Assembly: GCA_947475855.1 (NCBI GenBank) | Contig: CANJPN010000091.1 | Span: forward strand, 1-15,221 | Reading direction: 5' to 3' | Origin: Bradyrhizobiaceae bacterium | GTDB taxonomy: Bacteria; Pseudomonadota; Alphaproteobacteria; Rhizobiales; Hyphomicrobiaceae | Length of the DNA stretch: 15,221 bases | Shown: piece by piece, positions 1 through 7,820 of the stretch | Position numbering within the stretch: position 1 is the first letter of the stretch | Layout: each line of letters starts with the position of its first letter | Notes under the pieces: model-generated | Told to the model about the DNA's origin: nothing | The model's input: the letters and a program-made list of their open reading frames with translations, nothing else | The model's database searches: none | Program-made: the position numbers and the translations under genes

Positions 1-125
1 CGGAATCATGGTTCGCCACAGCAGCAAACCCCCATCACGATTTGCAAGGAAATCCACGGGGAAGCGTGGAAATCCGGCAACTCAAAGCCAGACTTCCCGC
101 TCGATCAGTAAACGAGATCAGCAGG

Positions 126-740
126 TTGAAGAAACTTCACGGCCGACTATTCAAGACCGCAATCGCCTTCGCAGGCGCGAGCCTGCCTGGCCCAACGTTG
201 GCCCAGACCCGCCCAAGCCCTATCGGAGCGATCGACGAAATCCGCGGCGAAGCATTCGCCGAGAGCAATGGCGAACGCCGCAAACTCGCAGCGAAGGGCG
301 ACATCTTCGTCGGCGACGTGCTGTCGACCGGAAACAACGCGCTGATCGTGATGAAACTCGGCCCGGCCACGACGATAAAGCTCGGAGCGGACAGCCGCCT
401 GAAGGTCGATCGTTACCTCGCCGAGACTGGCGGCGAGTTCGACATGCAGGCCGGGCACATGATGTTCGAACGCACAGGCAAGCCGACGACCCAGGGGATC
501 ACGTTCAAGAGCGTCTACGGACTGCTGGCAGTCCGCGGTACACGCTTTTATGCAGGTCCCAACCAAGGCCAGTTCGCGCTTCTGGTCGGCGAAGGCCGTG
601 TCGAAGTCACGGCAGGCGGACGTACCGTCATGGTCCGCCCCCAACAAGGCATCGACATCAAGTCCCCAGGCTCACAGCCTACGACGCCGGCAGCCTGGCG
701 CCTGCCCCGCGTGCGGGAGATGCTTGCGAACTTCCGCTGA
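126..740 (+). CDS. Exported FecR-domain protein
   Basis: Predicted periplasmic protein of 204 residues with one FecR-type domain. From the TTG at 126 the product begins MKKLHGRLFK and continues into a hydrophobic stretch ending PTLAQ, a typical Sec signal peptide with likely cleavage near residue 27. The FecR fold follows at about residues 33-170, with recognisable blocks GDVLSTGNNALIVM (about 64-76), LGADSRLKV (86-94) and the family hallmark SVYGLLAVRGTRF (129-141). FecR proteins are classically iron-dicitrate sigma regulators, but stand-alone exported versions are common and of unknown role; no ECF sigma factor or TonB receptor lies beside it here. The frame has no stop before the left edge, and in-frame TTG 42 and GTG 66 are alternative starts, but both put a long polar stretch before the signal peptide. 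It converges on the next gene with only 16 bases between the stops. The family call is firm; the start is uncertain. Confidence 0.8.
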   Translation: MKKLHGRLFKTAIAFAGASLPGPTLAQTRPSPIGAIDEIRGEAFAESNGERRKLAAKGDIFVGDVLSTGNNALIVMKLGPATTIKLGADSRLKVDRYLAETGGEFDMQAGHMMFERTGKPTTQGITFKSVYGLLAVRGTRFYAGPNQGQFALLVGEGRVEVTAGGRTVMVRPQQGIDIKSPGSQPTTPAAWRLPRVREMLANFR

Positions 741-756
741 CGCGTTTCCTGATCGA

Positions 757-1776
757 CTATTCAGCCGCGCTCGCTCGGGCGCCTGCATCACGCAACCCGA
801 GGATTGCTCGGGCGTTCTCGCGGAAGAGCTTGGCTTTCTCGGCGTCGGATAGCCCCAGCTCATCGATCAGCGCGAGACACTGCGCTGGCTCCCAGCACGG
901 ATAGTCCGTCCCGTACATCACGCGATCGATGCCATAGTAATCGATGGCAAACCGCATACCGGCGGAGTGCGGCGACACGGTATCCGTGTACATCTGCTTC
1001 AAATAGTGGCTTGTCGGTCTCGGCAGTTTAGCCGCCTTCGTGTTCTTGTCCATGCGGCCGGACTGGTATGGCAACGCACCGCCCGTATGCGACATCACGA
1101 TCTTCAGCTTGGGCTGCCGCTCCATCAAGCCGGCCAACACAAGGCGCGAAGCCGCAACGCTGACTTCCATCACGCGACCCAGCGAAAGAAACAGAGCGCC
1201 GTCGTAGCCATCGAGCATCTCGTTGAAGAGCGCGTCGGTCGGATGCAGGAAAACGGGCAGGTCGAGTTCCGCGACACGAGCGTAGAACGGCTCGAGCCGC
1301 TCGGCATCAATGCGGCCATCGCGGCCGATACTACCGGGCAGGTTCACCCCCATCAGGCCGAGTCGGCCGACAGCATCCTCCAGCACTTCCAACGCGATCT
1401 TCGTATCCTGCAGCGGAATGGCCGCACTCGCCCAGACGCGGCCGGGATAGCGGCGCTGCGCCCAGGCCATCTCCTCGTTCCACTCGATCGCGAGATCGCG
1501 GCCTTCTTCGGGCGGTAGCGCCGAAAAGTAGACAGAGAACGGACCGATGGAACAGACGACGTCGATCTTGTGGCCGAGTTTGTCCATCGTCTCGAGCTGG
1601 CGGTCCAGGTCGTACCACTCCGCCCACGAGTTCAACGTGTAGTCGCCGCCGCCCTGGAGCCGCATCGTGTAGCCACCACGCATGTTGGGCACGGCGTTCG
1701 GAACAGACTTGCGCTTGCCCAGCGTCTTGAAGACGGAATGCGGCCACCAGTGGAAATGGCTGTCGATGATGTGCAT
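757..1776 (-). CDS. Amidohydrolase family 2 (ACMSD-like) protein
   Basis: Metal-dependent hydrolase or decarboxylase of the amidohydrolase-2 (ACMSD) superfamily, 339 residues, cytosolic (no signal peptide). The TIM-barrel metal ligands are all visible and in order: DSHFH with H7 and H9, LHP with H178, SHTGG with H230, and GTDYP with D291. Their spacing matches aminocarboxymuconate-semialdehyde decarboxylase and gamma-resorcylate decarboxylase relatives, so an intact active site is expected. Members act on aromatic-acid ring-cleavage products, lactones or hydroxybenzoates; the substrate here cannot be read from sequence. The ATG at 1776 is chosen because it gives the standard N-terminus MHIIDSHFHWW, and a purine-rich GAGAG lies just upstream. 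It shares orientation with the oxidoreductase gene upstream, but 233 bases containing a palindromic repeat separate them, so co-transcription is possible rather than shown. The Bug binding protein near 5830 fits a role in organic-acid use. Confidence 0.85.
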   Translation of the reverse strand: MHIIDSHFHWWPHSVFKTLGKRKSVPNAVPNMRGGYTMRLQGGGDYTLNSWAEWYDLDRQLETMDKLGHKIDVVCSIGPFSVYFSALPPEEGRDLAIEWNEEMAWAQRRYPGRVWASAAIPLQDTKIALEVLEDAVGRLGLMGVNLPGSIGRDGRIDAERLEPFYARVAELDLPVFLHPTDALFNEMLDGYDGALFLSLGRVMEVSVAASRLVLAGLMERQPKLKIVMSHTGGALPYQSGRMDKNTKAAKLPRPTSHYLKQMYTDTVSPHSAGMRFAIDYYGIDRVMYGTDYPCWEPAQCLALIDELGLSDAEKAKLFRENARAILGLRDAGARASAAE

Positions 1777-1849
1777 GAACGTCTCTCGATCCGGCGGTGA
1801 TTCTTACCGATCCTGGGTTCCAGGCCTGACTCATTATACTGGATACTGG

Positions 1850-1942
1850 TTGTCACCCCGGTGCTTGTCACCGGGATCCACTCCGAAGCATGCTTGGTGT
1901 CTGCGGCACTCTGGGTCCCGGCAACAAGTGCCGGGACGACAG
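1850..1942. repeat. Paired-hairpin palindromic intergenic repeat
   Basis: The element is a long imperfect inverted repeat with arms of about 32 bases, in the 233-base gap between the oxidoreductase stop and the amidohydrolase start. Each arm is itself a perfect hairpin: CCCGGTG/CACCGGG at 1857-1875 and CCCGGCA/TGCCGGG at 1917-1935, each with a 7-base-pair stem and 5-base loop. The two stems differ in sequence but both keep pairing. The centre carries the perfect palindrome AAGCATGCTT at 1886-1895. The flanks GGGATCCA and TGGGTCCC resemble the common alphaproteobacterial GTCATCCCGG...GGGATGACA dispersed repeats, so this is likely one copy of a REP/BIME- or MITE-like family. It may also end the long oxidoreductase transcript or protect mRNA ends. 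No U-tract follows either hairpin. The remaining bases of the gap show no gene. Confidence 0.7.
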
Positions 1943-2009
1943 TAGGGCCTATCGCGTCGGCACAGTACGGTAGCTCGTTTCGGCACTTGGCGTCATCCGG
2001 CAAACGCGG

Positions 2010-5000
2010 TCAGGCGATGATACGGGCGGGAGCCGGTATCTTCTCCCGCGGCGGCGCAACTGCCCGGAAACGAGCCAGAAGCCCGTACTGCCGATCCCTC
2101 GCCTTTTCCGCGTTCGCCTCCTTCACATGACCGAAGCCTTTCACGTCCAGCGGCAAGGCCGCCAGCGCAACCGCCGTTTCGTGATTCACCGCCGTCAACC
2201 GCTCAACGATTTCGTCGAGCAACCGCTCGTAATCGGAGATGGCTTCCCGCTCGCGCCTACGCTCGGCGGAGTAGCCGAACACGTCGAACACCGAGCCGCG
2301 CAACCCGCGCATTCGCGCCAGCACCCGGAATAGGGGCATCACGACCACGCCTGGCAACCGCACTTTGCGCGGATGTCCCGTCGCCTTGTCTCGCCACAGC
2401 TTCGAGAGCAGTGGCGGCGCCAGGTAGAAGTCCGCGTGTTTGACGCCCTCGAACTGCTCTTCGATCTCGCGGGCAAACGAGCCGTCTGTATAAAGACGCG
2501 CCACCTCGTACTCGTCTTTATAGGCAAGCACCTTGTGATAGGCCTTCGCGACCGCCTCCGCGAGGCCGGATTTGCCCGGGGTGCGATTGCGCTCTGCCTC
2601 CACCATGGCTTCGACGCGGGCGTGGTAGCGTCCCGCGAGCTTGCCGTTCTGGTACTTCACGAGAAGTGCCGCCCGATACCTCACGATTTCATCGAGCGTT
2701 TTCGGCGCGGGATTCTCCACGTGCGCAGACGTACCCATCACACGTTCCAGGGCAGCCATATCGTGAGCCGCAAGACGACCGAAGCGGAACGCTTGCCGGT
2801 TCGTCTCGACCGCCGCACCGTTGAGTTCGATCGCTTCCTCGATGGAAGCTGCCGGAATCGGCACATGCCCGAGCTGATAGGCGAGCCCCATGAGCAGCAT
2901 GTTCGAGTAGATACTATCGCCGAACAGACGTTCGGCCAGCGTGTGGGCGTCGAGGGAGTGGATGGGCGCGCGGCGCGCCCGCTCCGCGATCGCGCTTCGA
3001 AGAGCGCCACCGGGCACCGTGAGGTCGGGCTTGCGGGTGAAGTCGCCCGTGGTCAGCTCGTAGGTGGAATAAACGAACGCGGTCCTGTCCGGCTTCACCG
3101 TCTCCAGCACCTTCTGCGATGCCGTGACGACAAGATCGCCGCCCAGGACCAGGTCGCACGAGCCGACACCTACGCGGATAGAATGGATCGCCTCGGGCGA
3201 CCTGGCGACTCTCATATGGCAGGCGACCGCGCCCCCCTTTTGCGCGATCCCCGTCATATCGATGGACCCGAAGCCAAGCCCCGCGTTGTGCGCAGCCTGC
3301 GCCAACACCGCCGATATCGTGACCACGCCGGTTCCGCCGACGCCGGTGACGATCATCGCGTAGGGCTCATCTGCAAGCGCCGGCAGCTTCGGCTCGGGCA
3401 GTGCGCCGAGCATGTGAGCGACGCCGCCCAGCGGATCGACAGCTTCGTTCCGTTTTGCCTTCCTCGGCTTGGCGCCGTGCAGCATCACGAAGCTCGGGCA
3501 GAACCCTTCGACGCAGCTGAAATCCTTGTTGCAGGCGGACTGATCAATGTGGCGTTTGCGGCCGAGTTCGGTCTCGCGCGGCAGCACCGCCACACAATTA
3601 GATTTCACGCCGCAATCACCGCAGCCCTCACACACGGCGGGATTGATCATCACGCGCCGGTCGGGATCGGGAAACGCGCCGCGCTTGCGACGCCGACGCT
3701 TCTCGGCAGCACAGGTCTGATCGTAGATCAGCACCGTCACTCCCGGTACCTCAGCCAGCTCCTTTTGAATGACCGTGAGATCGAGACGATGGCGAACATG
3801 CACGCCGGCCGGCAGCGCTGCATCGAGGCCATACTTTTCGGGCTCGTCCGTGACGACCACAACGCTCTTCACGCCTTCAGCGAGAACCTGTGCCGCCATT
3901 TTCTGGACCGTGAGCCCGCCATCCAGCTTCTGCCCGCCGGTCATCGCGACTGCGTCGTTGAAGAGCAGCTTGAACGTCATCGTCGTGCCGGCAGCTACCG
4001 CCGCGCGGATGGCAAGGCTGCCCGAGTGAATGTAGGTTCCGTCGCCGAGGTTCTGAAACACATGGTCGCGCTTGGAGAATGGTGCCTCGCCGATCCAGTT
4101 GGCGCCCTCCCCGCCCATCTGCGTGAAGCCTTCGGTATTCCGGTCCATCCACTGCACCATGTAGTGGCAGCCGATGCCAGCGTAGGCGCGTGAACCCTCG
4201 GGAACTTTCGTGGACGAGTTGTGCGGGCAGCCCGCGCAAAAATATGCGGTGCGCGGGAACATGTCGGCGGTCTTGGGTCTGTTTCCCTTGAGCTCCTTCA
4301 ACTTCGCCACGCGCGCCTTGAGGTCCTCGCCGCCGAGGTCGCGTTCGATAAGCCGCTCGGCGATCGTGATCGCGATGTCGTTAGGCTCGAGCGCCCCGTA
4401 AGCCGGATACAGCCATTCGCGCTTGCGAAAGTCGTCGCGCTCCCCGCGCTTGCCAAGCACGAGCGGCCGTTGCGGCAGATCGAACAACTGCTCTTTCAAC
4501 TGGGACTCGATCAGCGAGCGCTTCTCCTCGATCACGAGGATCAGCTCGAGCCCTTCGGCGAACTGCATGATCCCACGCGGCTCGAGCGGCCATGTCATAG
4601 CCACTTTGTAGATGCGGATCCCCAGCGCGTTCGCCTTGACCTCGTCGATCCCCAATGTGTCCATCGCCGCGCGAGTGTCGAGATAGCTCTTGCCCGTCGT
4701 CACGATGCCGATGCGCGGTCGGGCCCCGCCACTCGTCACGATGCGATCGAGTTTGTTTGCGCGAGCGAACGCGGCGACCGCGCGACGCTTGTGGTCATGA
4801 AGGCGCCGCTCCTTGTCGAGCGGCGGATCGCCGAGCCGGATATTCAAGCCACCCGGCGGCACCGCGTAGTCATCTTCGGCCGGAAGAACGATGTTTACCC
4901 GATCCGTGTGGCCGTCGACGGTCGCCGTGGACTCGATATTGTCCTTCACGCACTTCAGGCTAACCCACACGCCGGCATACCGAGACATGCCGTAGCCCAA

Positions 5001-5552
5001 CAGGCCGTAATCGAGCAGCTCCTGCACACCCGCGGGATTGAGGATGGGGATCATCGCATCCATCATCGCGAACTCGGACTGATGCGCGCTGGTCGAGCTT
5101 TCGCAGGTGTGGTCATCGCCGAGCAGCGCCAGGACACCGCCGTTCTTCGAGGTGCCTGCGTGATTGGCGTGGCGAAATGCATCGCCGGAACGGTCGACGC
5201 CCGGCCCCTTGCCGTACCACAGCGCGAATACGCCATCGTACTTGCCCTCGCCGCGAAGCTCCGCCTGCTGCGTGCCCCACACTGCCGTCGCAGCGAGGTC
5301 TTCGTTGAGACCGGGATGGAACACGATATCGTTCTTCTCGATCAGCTTCTCTGCGCGCTGGAATGCATTTTCCAGCGTAGCGATCGGCGAACCGCGATAG
5401 CCGCTGACGTAACCAGCGGTGTTGAGCCCGGCAGCCTTGTCCCGCGCCTTTTGCATCAGCATCAGGCGAACGATCGCCTGGGTGCCCGTCAGCAATTGCC
5501 GAGTGACCCCAAGATCGAATTTCTCATCCAGCGAATGCACGCGCTTGGCCAT
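2010..5552 (-). CDS. Fused indolepyruvate:ferredoxin oxidoreductase family protein
   Basis: Cytosolic thiamine-diphosphate and iron-sulfur 2-oxoacid oxidoreductase of 1180 residues that should oxidatively decarboxylate an aryl or other 2-oxoacid to an acyl-CoA, passing electrons to ferredoxin. Archaeal enzymes split this into IorA and IorB; here all parts lie in one chain. The alpha-type N-terminal region has GYRGSP at 51-56. The ThDP-binding region has GIGCHYM (459-465), GEGANWIGEAPF (481-492), GDGTY (503-507) and NDAVAMTGG (532-540). The ferredoxin-like segment has C641, C644, C647 and C653, then C674, C680 and C685 with CPSF. The gamma-type domain starts at GVGGTGVVT (737-745). The last 250 or so residues match the DUF6537-type C-terminal region of this family. 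The ATG at 5552 has a GAGG 9 bases upstream and gives the usual MAKRVHSLDEKFDL-type start. Length is normal for the proteobacterial fused form. The family is certain; the substrate is inferred only. Confidence 0.93.
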   Translation of the reverse strand: MAKRVHSLDEKFDLGVTRQLLTGTQAIVRLMLMQKARDKAAGLNTAGYVSGYRGSPIATLENAFQRAEKLIEKNDIVFHPGLNEDLAATAVWGTQQAELRGEGKYDGVFALWYGKGPGVDRSGDAFRHANHAGTSKNGGVLALLGDDHTCESSTSAHQSEFAMMDAMIPILNPAGVQELLDYGLLGYGMSRYAGVWVSLKCVKDNIESTATVDGHTDRVNIVLPAEDDYAVPPGGLNIRLGDPPLDKERRLHDHKRRAVAAFARANKLDRIVTSGGARPRIGIVTTGKSYLDTRAAMDTLGIDEVKANALGIRIYKVAMTWPLEPRGIMQFAEGLELILVIEEKRSLIESQLKEQLFDLPQRPLVLGKRGERDDFRKREWLYPAYGALEPNDIAITIAERLIERDLGGEDLKARVAKLKELKGNRPKTADMFPRTAYFCAGCPHNSSTKVPEGSRAYAGIGCHYMVQWMDRNTEGFTQMGGEGANWIGEAPFSKRDHVFQNLGDGTYIHSGSLAIRAAVAAGTTMTFKLLFNDAVAMTGGQKLDGGLTVQKMAAQVLAEGVKSVVVVTDEPEKYGLDAALPAGVHVRHRLDLTVIQKELAEVPGVTVLIYDQTCAAEKRRRRKRGAFPDPDRRVMINPAVCEGCGDCGVKSNCVAVLPRETELGRKRHIDQSACNKDFSCVEGFCPSFVMLHGAKPRKAKRNEAVDPLGGVAHMLGALPEPKLPALADEPYAMIVTGVGGTGVVTISAVLAQAAHNAGLGFGSIDMTGIAQKGGAVACHMRVARSPEAIHSIRVGVGSCDLVLGGDLVVTASQKVLETVKPDRTAFVYSTYELTTGDFTRKPDLTVPGGALRSAIAERARRAPIHSLDAHTLAERLFGDSIYSNMLLMGLAYQLGHVPIPAASIEEAIELNGAAVETNRQAFRFGRLAAHDMAALERVMGTSAHVENPAPKTLDEIVRYRAALLVKYQNGKLAGRYHARVEAMVEAERNRTPGKSGLAEAVAKAYHKVLAYKDEYEVARLYTDGSFAREIEEQFEGVKHADFYLAPPLLSKLWRDKATGHPRKVRLPGVVVMPLFRVLARMRGLRGSVFDVFGYSAERRREREAISDYERLLDEIVERLTAVNHETAVALAALPLDVKGFGHVKEANAEKARDRQYGLLARFRAVAPPREKIPAPARIIA

Positions 5553-5829
5553 TGGTCATCGCCTCGAACTTTCGCCGGAACCAAGCCGGCCATGTGGCCG
5601 TCACAGGGAACCGAGCGGATCATCCCCAGAATATGGTGTCGGACGCGACCGGCAACCAGGATCGAATATCGCCACGGAGTGTCTGCGGTCCGGGCATTAC
5701 ACGCAAGGAAGCGCATAGATTTCCCTAAATTATGATGCTGCACTGCGATAGCGCCGGCTTGCCTCCAACCCACGTGCATCCGTGGCCGCGTTATGGCAAT
5801 GACTGGTGAACATATCCGGAGGATTGCCC
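5553..5829. promoter_or_regulatory. Divergent intergenic region, oxidoreductase / Bug protein
   Basis: This 277-base gap separates two divergent genes and must hold both of their promoters. On the plus strand TATGAT at 5731-5736 is one mismatch from a -10 consensus, but no good -35 lies 16-18 bases upstream, so it is only a weak candidate. Two small perfect inverted repeats could be operators: CGGCCA-TG-TGGCCG at 5587-5600, close to the oxidoreductase start, and CCACG-TGCATC-CGTGG at 5770-5785, close to the Bug gene. No coding region is supported here. Confidence 0.3.
5818..5823 (+). promoter_or_regulatory. Strong ribosome binding site for the Bug gene
   Basis: GGAGGA followed by 6 bases and then ATG at 5830. 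It is a near-perfect anti-16S match and decides the start, ruling out the in-frame GTG at 5806, which would place this motif inside the coding region. Confidence 0.85.
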
Positions 5830-6810
5830 ATGACGCCCATCCACACATCAGCCTTGATGGCCTTCGGCCTCGCCACATCGGCGGTGCTGACGACGGCCCC
5901 CGTCATGGCGCAAAGCACATATCCCAACCAGCCGATCCGCATCGTCGTCCCCAATCCGCCGGGAGGGCTTCCCGACGTCCTCAGCCGAATCATCGCCGAC
6001 AAGCTGAAGGACAAGCTAGGCCAGTCCGTCGTGGTGGAGAACCGGCCGGGCGCAAACGCCGGCATCGGGGCCGCCGCCGTTACGGCGTCGAAGCCCGATG
6101 GCTATACCTTCTTGATGAGCGACAGCGCGATCATCACGATCAGTCATCATCTCAACGCGGAGCTTCCCTTCAACGCGAAGGATCTGATGCCAGTAACTCT
6201 CGTCGGCCGGGCGCCGATCTTCCTGGGAGCCAGCACCAAACTGCCCGCCGCGACGTTGAAGGAACTCGCCGACTATGTGAAGGCCAATCCCGGCAAGGTG
6301 ACGTACGGGTCGAGCGGCGTCGGCAGCTTCCACCACCTATCGATGGAGGCGCTGCAGACCGACCTCGGACTGAAGCTCAACCACATCCCTTACAAGGGGT
6401 CTGGCGAATCGGTCACTGCGCTGCGCGGCGGTCATATCGACCTTGTATTCGCGGCCTACGCAGGATTATCGCCGGCCGTCAAAGCCAACCAGGCCCGGTT
6501 CATCGCGGTCAACAGCTTGAAGCGTTCCGACCAGGCGCCTGACGTGCCAGCCATTGCCGAGACCATTCCCGGCTTCGATCTCGCCGTGACGCAGAGCCTT
6601 TATGCTCGCACCGGCACGCCCGCTGAGATCGTCAACCGTGTCGCCGCTGAAATAGCGATCGTCGTCAAAGATCCCGACGTCGTCCAGAAGTTCGCCGCGG
6701 CCGGCATCGAGCCCGTCGGCGCTGGCCCGCAGGAATTGGCCAAAGTGCTGGAAGGCGAAAGCGAACGCGTCGTCAAGATCGTCAAGGCGGCCGGGCTGAA
6801 GCCCAACTGA
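5830..6810 (+). CDS. Bug/TctC-family tripartite tricarboxylate transporter binding protein
   Basis: Periplasmic solute-binding protein of 326 residues, the capture subunit of tripartite tricarboxylate-type uptake. The N-terminus is a clear signal peptide ending APVMAQ, with predicted cleavage after residue 28. The mature part opens with YPNQPIRIVVPNPPGGLPDV (31-50), a Bug-family signature, then VENRPGANAGIG (69-80), KPDGYTFL (88-95), and the ligand-pocket region HIPYKGSGESVTALRGGHID (185-204). Length is normal for the family. Bug proteins bind carboxylates such as citrate, aspartate, nicotinate or aromatic acids; the ligand cannot be read here. No TctA or TctB membrane gene is present in the window, as is common for the many orphan Bug genes in proteobacteria. 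It is divergent from the oxidoreductase gene, so shared regulation is possible. It converges with the polysaccharide cluster, with 61 bases between the stop codons and no clear terminator. Confidence 0.92.
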   Translation: MTPIHTSALMAFGLATSAVLTTAPVMAQSTYPNQPIRIVVPNPPGGLPDVLSRIIADKLKDKLGQSVVVENRPGANAGIGAAAVTASKPDGYTFLMSDSAIITISHHLNAELPFNAKDLMPVTLVGRAPIFLGASTKLPAATLKELADYVKANPGKVTYGSSGVGSFHHLSMEALQTDLGLKLNHIPYKGSGESVTALRGGHIDLVFAAYAGLSPAVKANQARFIAVNSLKRSDQAPDVPAIAETIPGFDLAVTQSLYARTGTPAEIVNRVAAEIAIVVKDPDVVQKFAAAGIEPVGAGPQELAKVLEGESERVVKIVKAAGLKPN

Positions 6811-6871
6811 ACCAGCCCTACGATTGTAGTCGGGGGCAGCCGGCGGCGGTCGGAGGCGCGCCCTGAGCCGT

Positions 6872-7807
6872 TCAGCCCCTGACCTCCCGCATCCAGCGCG
6901 CAATCCCTTCGCCGGCAGTCTCCAGCGGCCGCCAGCCGCTTGCTTCCAAGCGCGCTGTCGATACGACGAGATCACCCGCAATACGTTCCCAGACCGATTG
7001 CCGGCCCACTGCGTTGGCCGCGAGCCGCAAGGGCGTCATCGGCAAGCCGAAGATACCGCGGTGACGCCCAAGGCCTTGGCGCATCGCACCGACGATTTCC
7101 GGCACCGTCATCGGCCCCGGGTCCGCGAGCAGAAAGGTCGCATCGGCAGCATTCGGGGCGAGCAACGCATGGTCCACGGCGCCGGCGAGATTGGCGAGAC
7201 CCAGCAGCGACCGCTGCGCGGTCAATCCTCCGATCGGCAGCGGCCAAGGCGTTCGCGCCATCCGCGCCAGCGCAGCCATGTTCCCCTTCACGCCCGGTCC
7301 ATAGACGAGCACCGGCCGCAGCACGCACCAACTCGTAAGCGACGACGCGAGCCCTTCACCGAGAAGCCGTTCGCCCTCGAGCTTCGAACGTCCGTAGGCA
7401 TCGATGGGTTCTGCCGCGCGTCCCTCGTCAACAACTCCGACAGACGACGCTCCGCACTGCGCGCGGATTGACGACATCATCACCACGCGCGTAACCCCAG
7501 CAGCAACCGCCGCTGCAGCAAGACTGCCGACGGCCCGCGCATTGACCGCATGATATGTCGAGTCCGGAATGGTGCGAGTTGCATGCGCGATGCCGGCGAG
7601 ATGCACGACATGAGAGACACCGGCGACCAGTGGTCGCCAATCCGCATCGTCTGCGAGCTCCGGCAGCCCAACCGTTTCCGCGGACGTTGACGTCACCATG
7701 GGCTTGCGCGAGGCCGCGCGAACCTGCCAGCCCGCGGCCGCCAATCTGCGAACGAGATTCTGGCCGATGAAGCCACTCGCCCCGGTGACCAGCACTCGCC
7801 CCTTCAT
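6872..7807 (-). CDS. NAD-dependent sugar 4-reductase/epimerase (WbpV/WreQ-like SDR)
   Basis: Extended short-chain dehydrogenase of 311 residues acting on a nucleotide sugar in the cytosol. The Rossmann fold opens with VLVTGASGFIG, giving the GxxGxxG glycines G9, G12 and G15. The catalytic residues are S112/S113 in MMSS, then Y138 and K142 in YGRSK. LRPVLVYGPG (163-172) is the usual substrate-side strand. Within this cluster it best fits the 4-keto reductase step (WbpV in Pseudomonas, WreQ in Rhizobium etli) that turns UDP-4-keto-6-deoxy-GlcNAc into UDP-QuiNAc or its epimer; UDP-hexose 4-epimerase is the main alternative. I start at ATG 7807 because the 40 in-frame residues upstream (from 7927) overlap the previous gene and lack family features. 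It is the last gene of the cluster and begins 13 bases after the transferase stop. The fold is sure; the exact reaction is inferred. Confidence 0.85.
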   Translation of the reverse strand: MKGRVLVTGASGFIGQNLVRRLAAAGWQVRAASRKPMVTSTSAETVGLPELADDADWRPLVAGVSHVVHLAGIAHATRTIPDSTYHAVNARAVGSLAAAAVAAGVTRVVMMSSIRAQCGASSVGVVDEGRAAEPIDAYGRSKLEGERLLGEGLASSLTSWCVLRPVLVYGPGVKGNMAALARMARTPWPLPIGGLTAQRSLLGLANLAGAVDHALLAPNAADATFLLADPGPMTVPEIVGAMRQGLGRHRGIFGLPMTPLRLAANAVGRQSVWERIAGDLVVSTARLEASGWRPLETAGEGIARWMREVRG

Positions 7808-7820
7808 GCCGCCATCCCCA

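Noticed and set aside
8..904. 298-residue plus-strand frame overlapping the FecR gene
   Set aside because: Arg-rich low-complexity translation crossing a convergent gene pair; a shadow of the FecR and amidohydrolase frames.
2373..4193. 606-residue open frame on the plus strand opposite the oxidoreductase
   Set aside because: It is antisense to a clearly conserved enzyme. Its translation is rich in Arg, His and Ala with no recognisable domain, as expected for a shadow frame in GC-rich DNA.
4221..5735. 504-residue open frame on the plus strand, also opposite the oxidoreductase
   Set aside because: Same compositional shadow character, no domain, and no plausible ribosome binding site.
6811..6871. 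Terminator between the convergent Bug and reductase genes
   Set aside because: Only a 4-bp stem (CTAC/GTAG near 6830) and no T-run on either strand.
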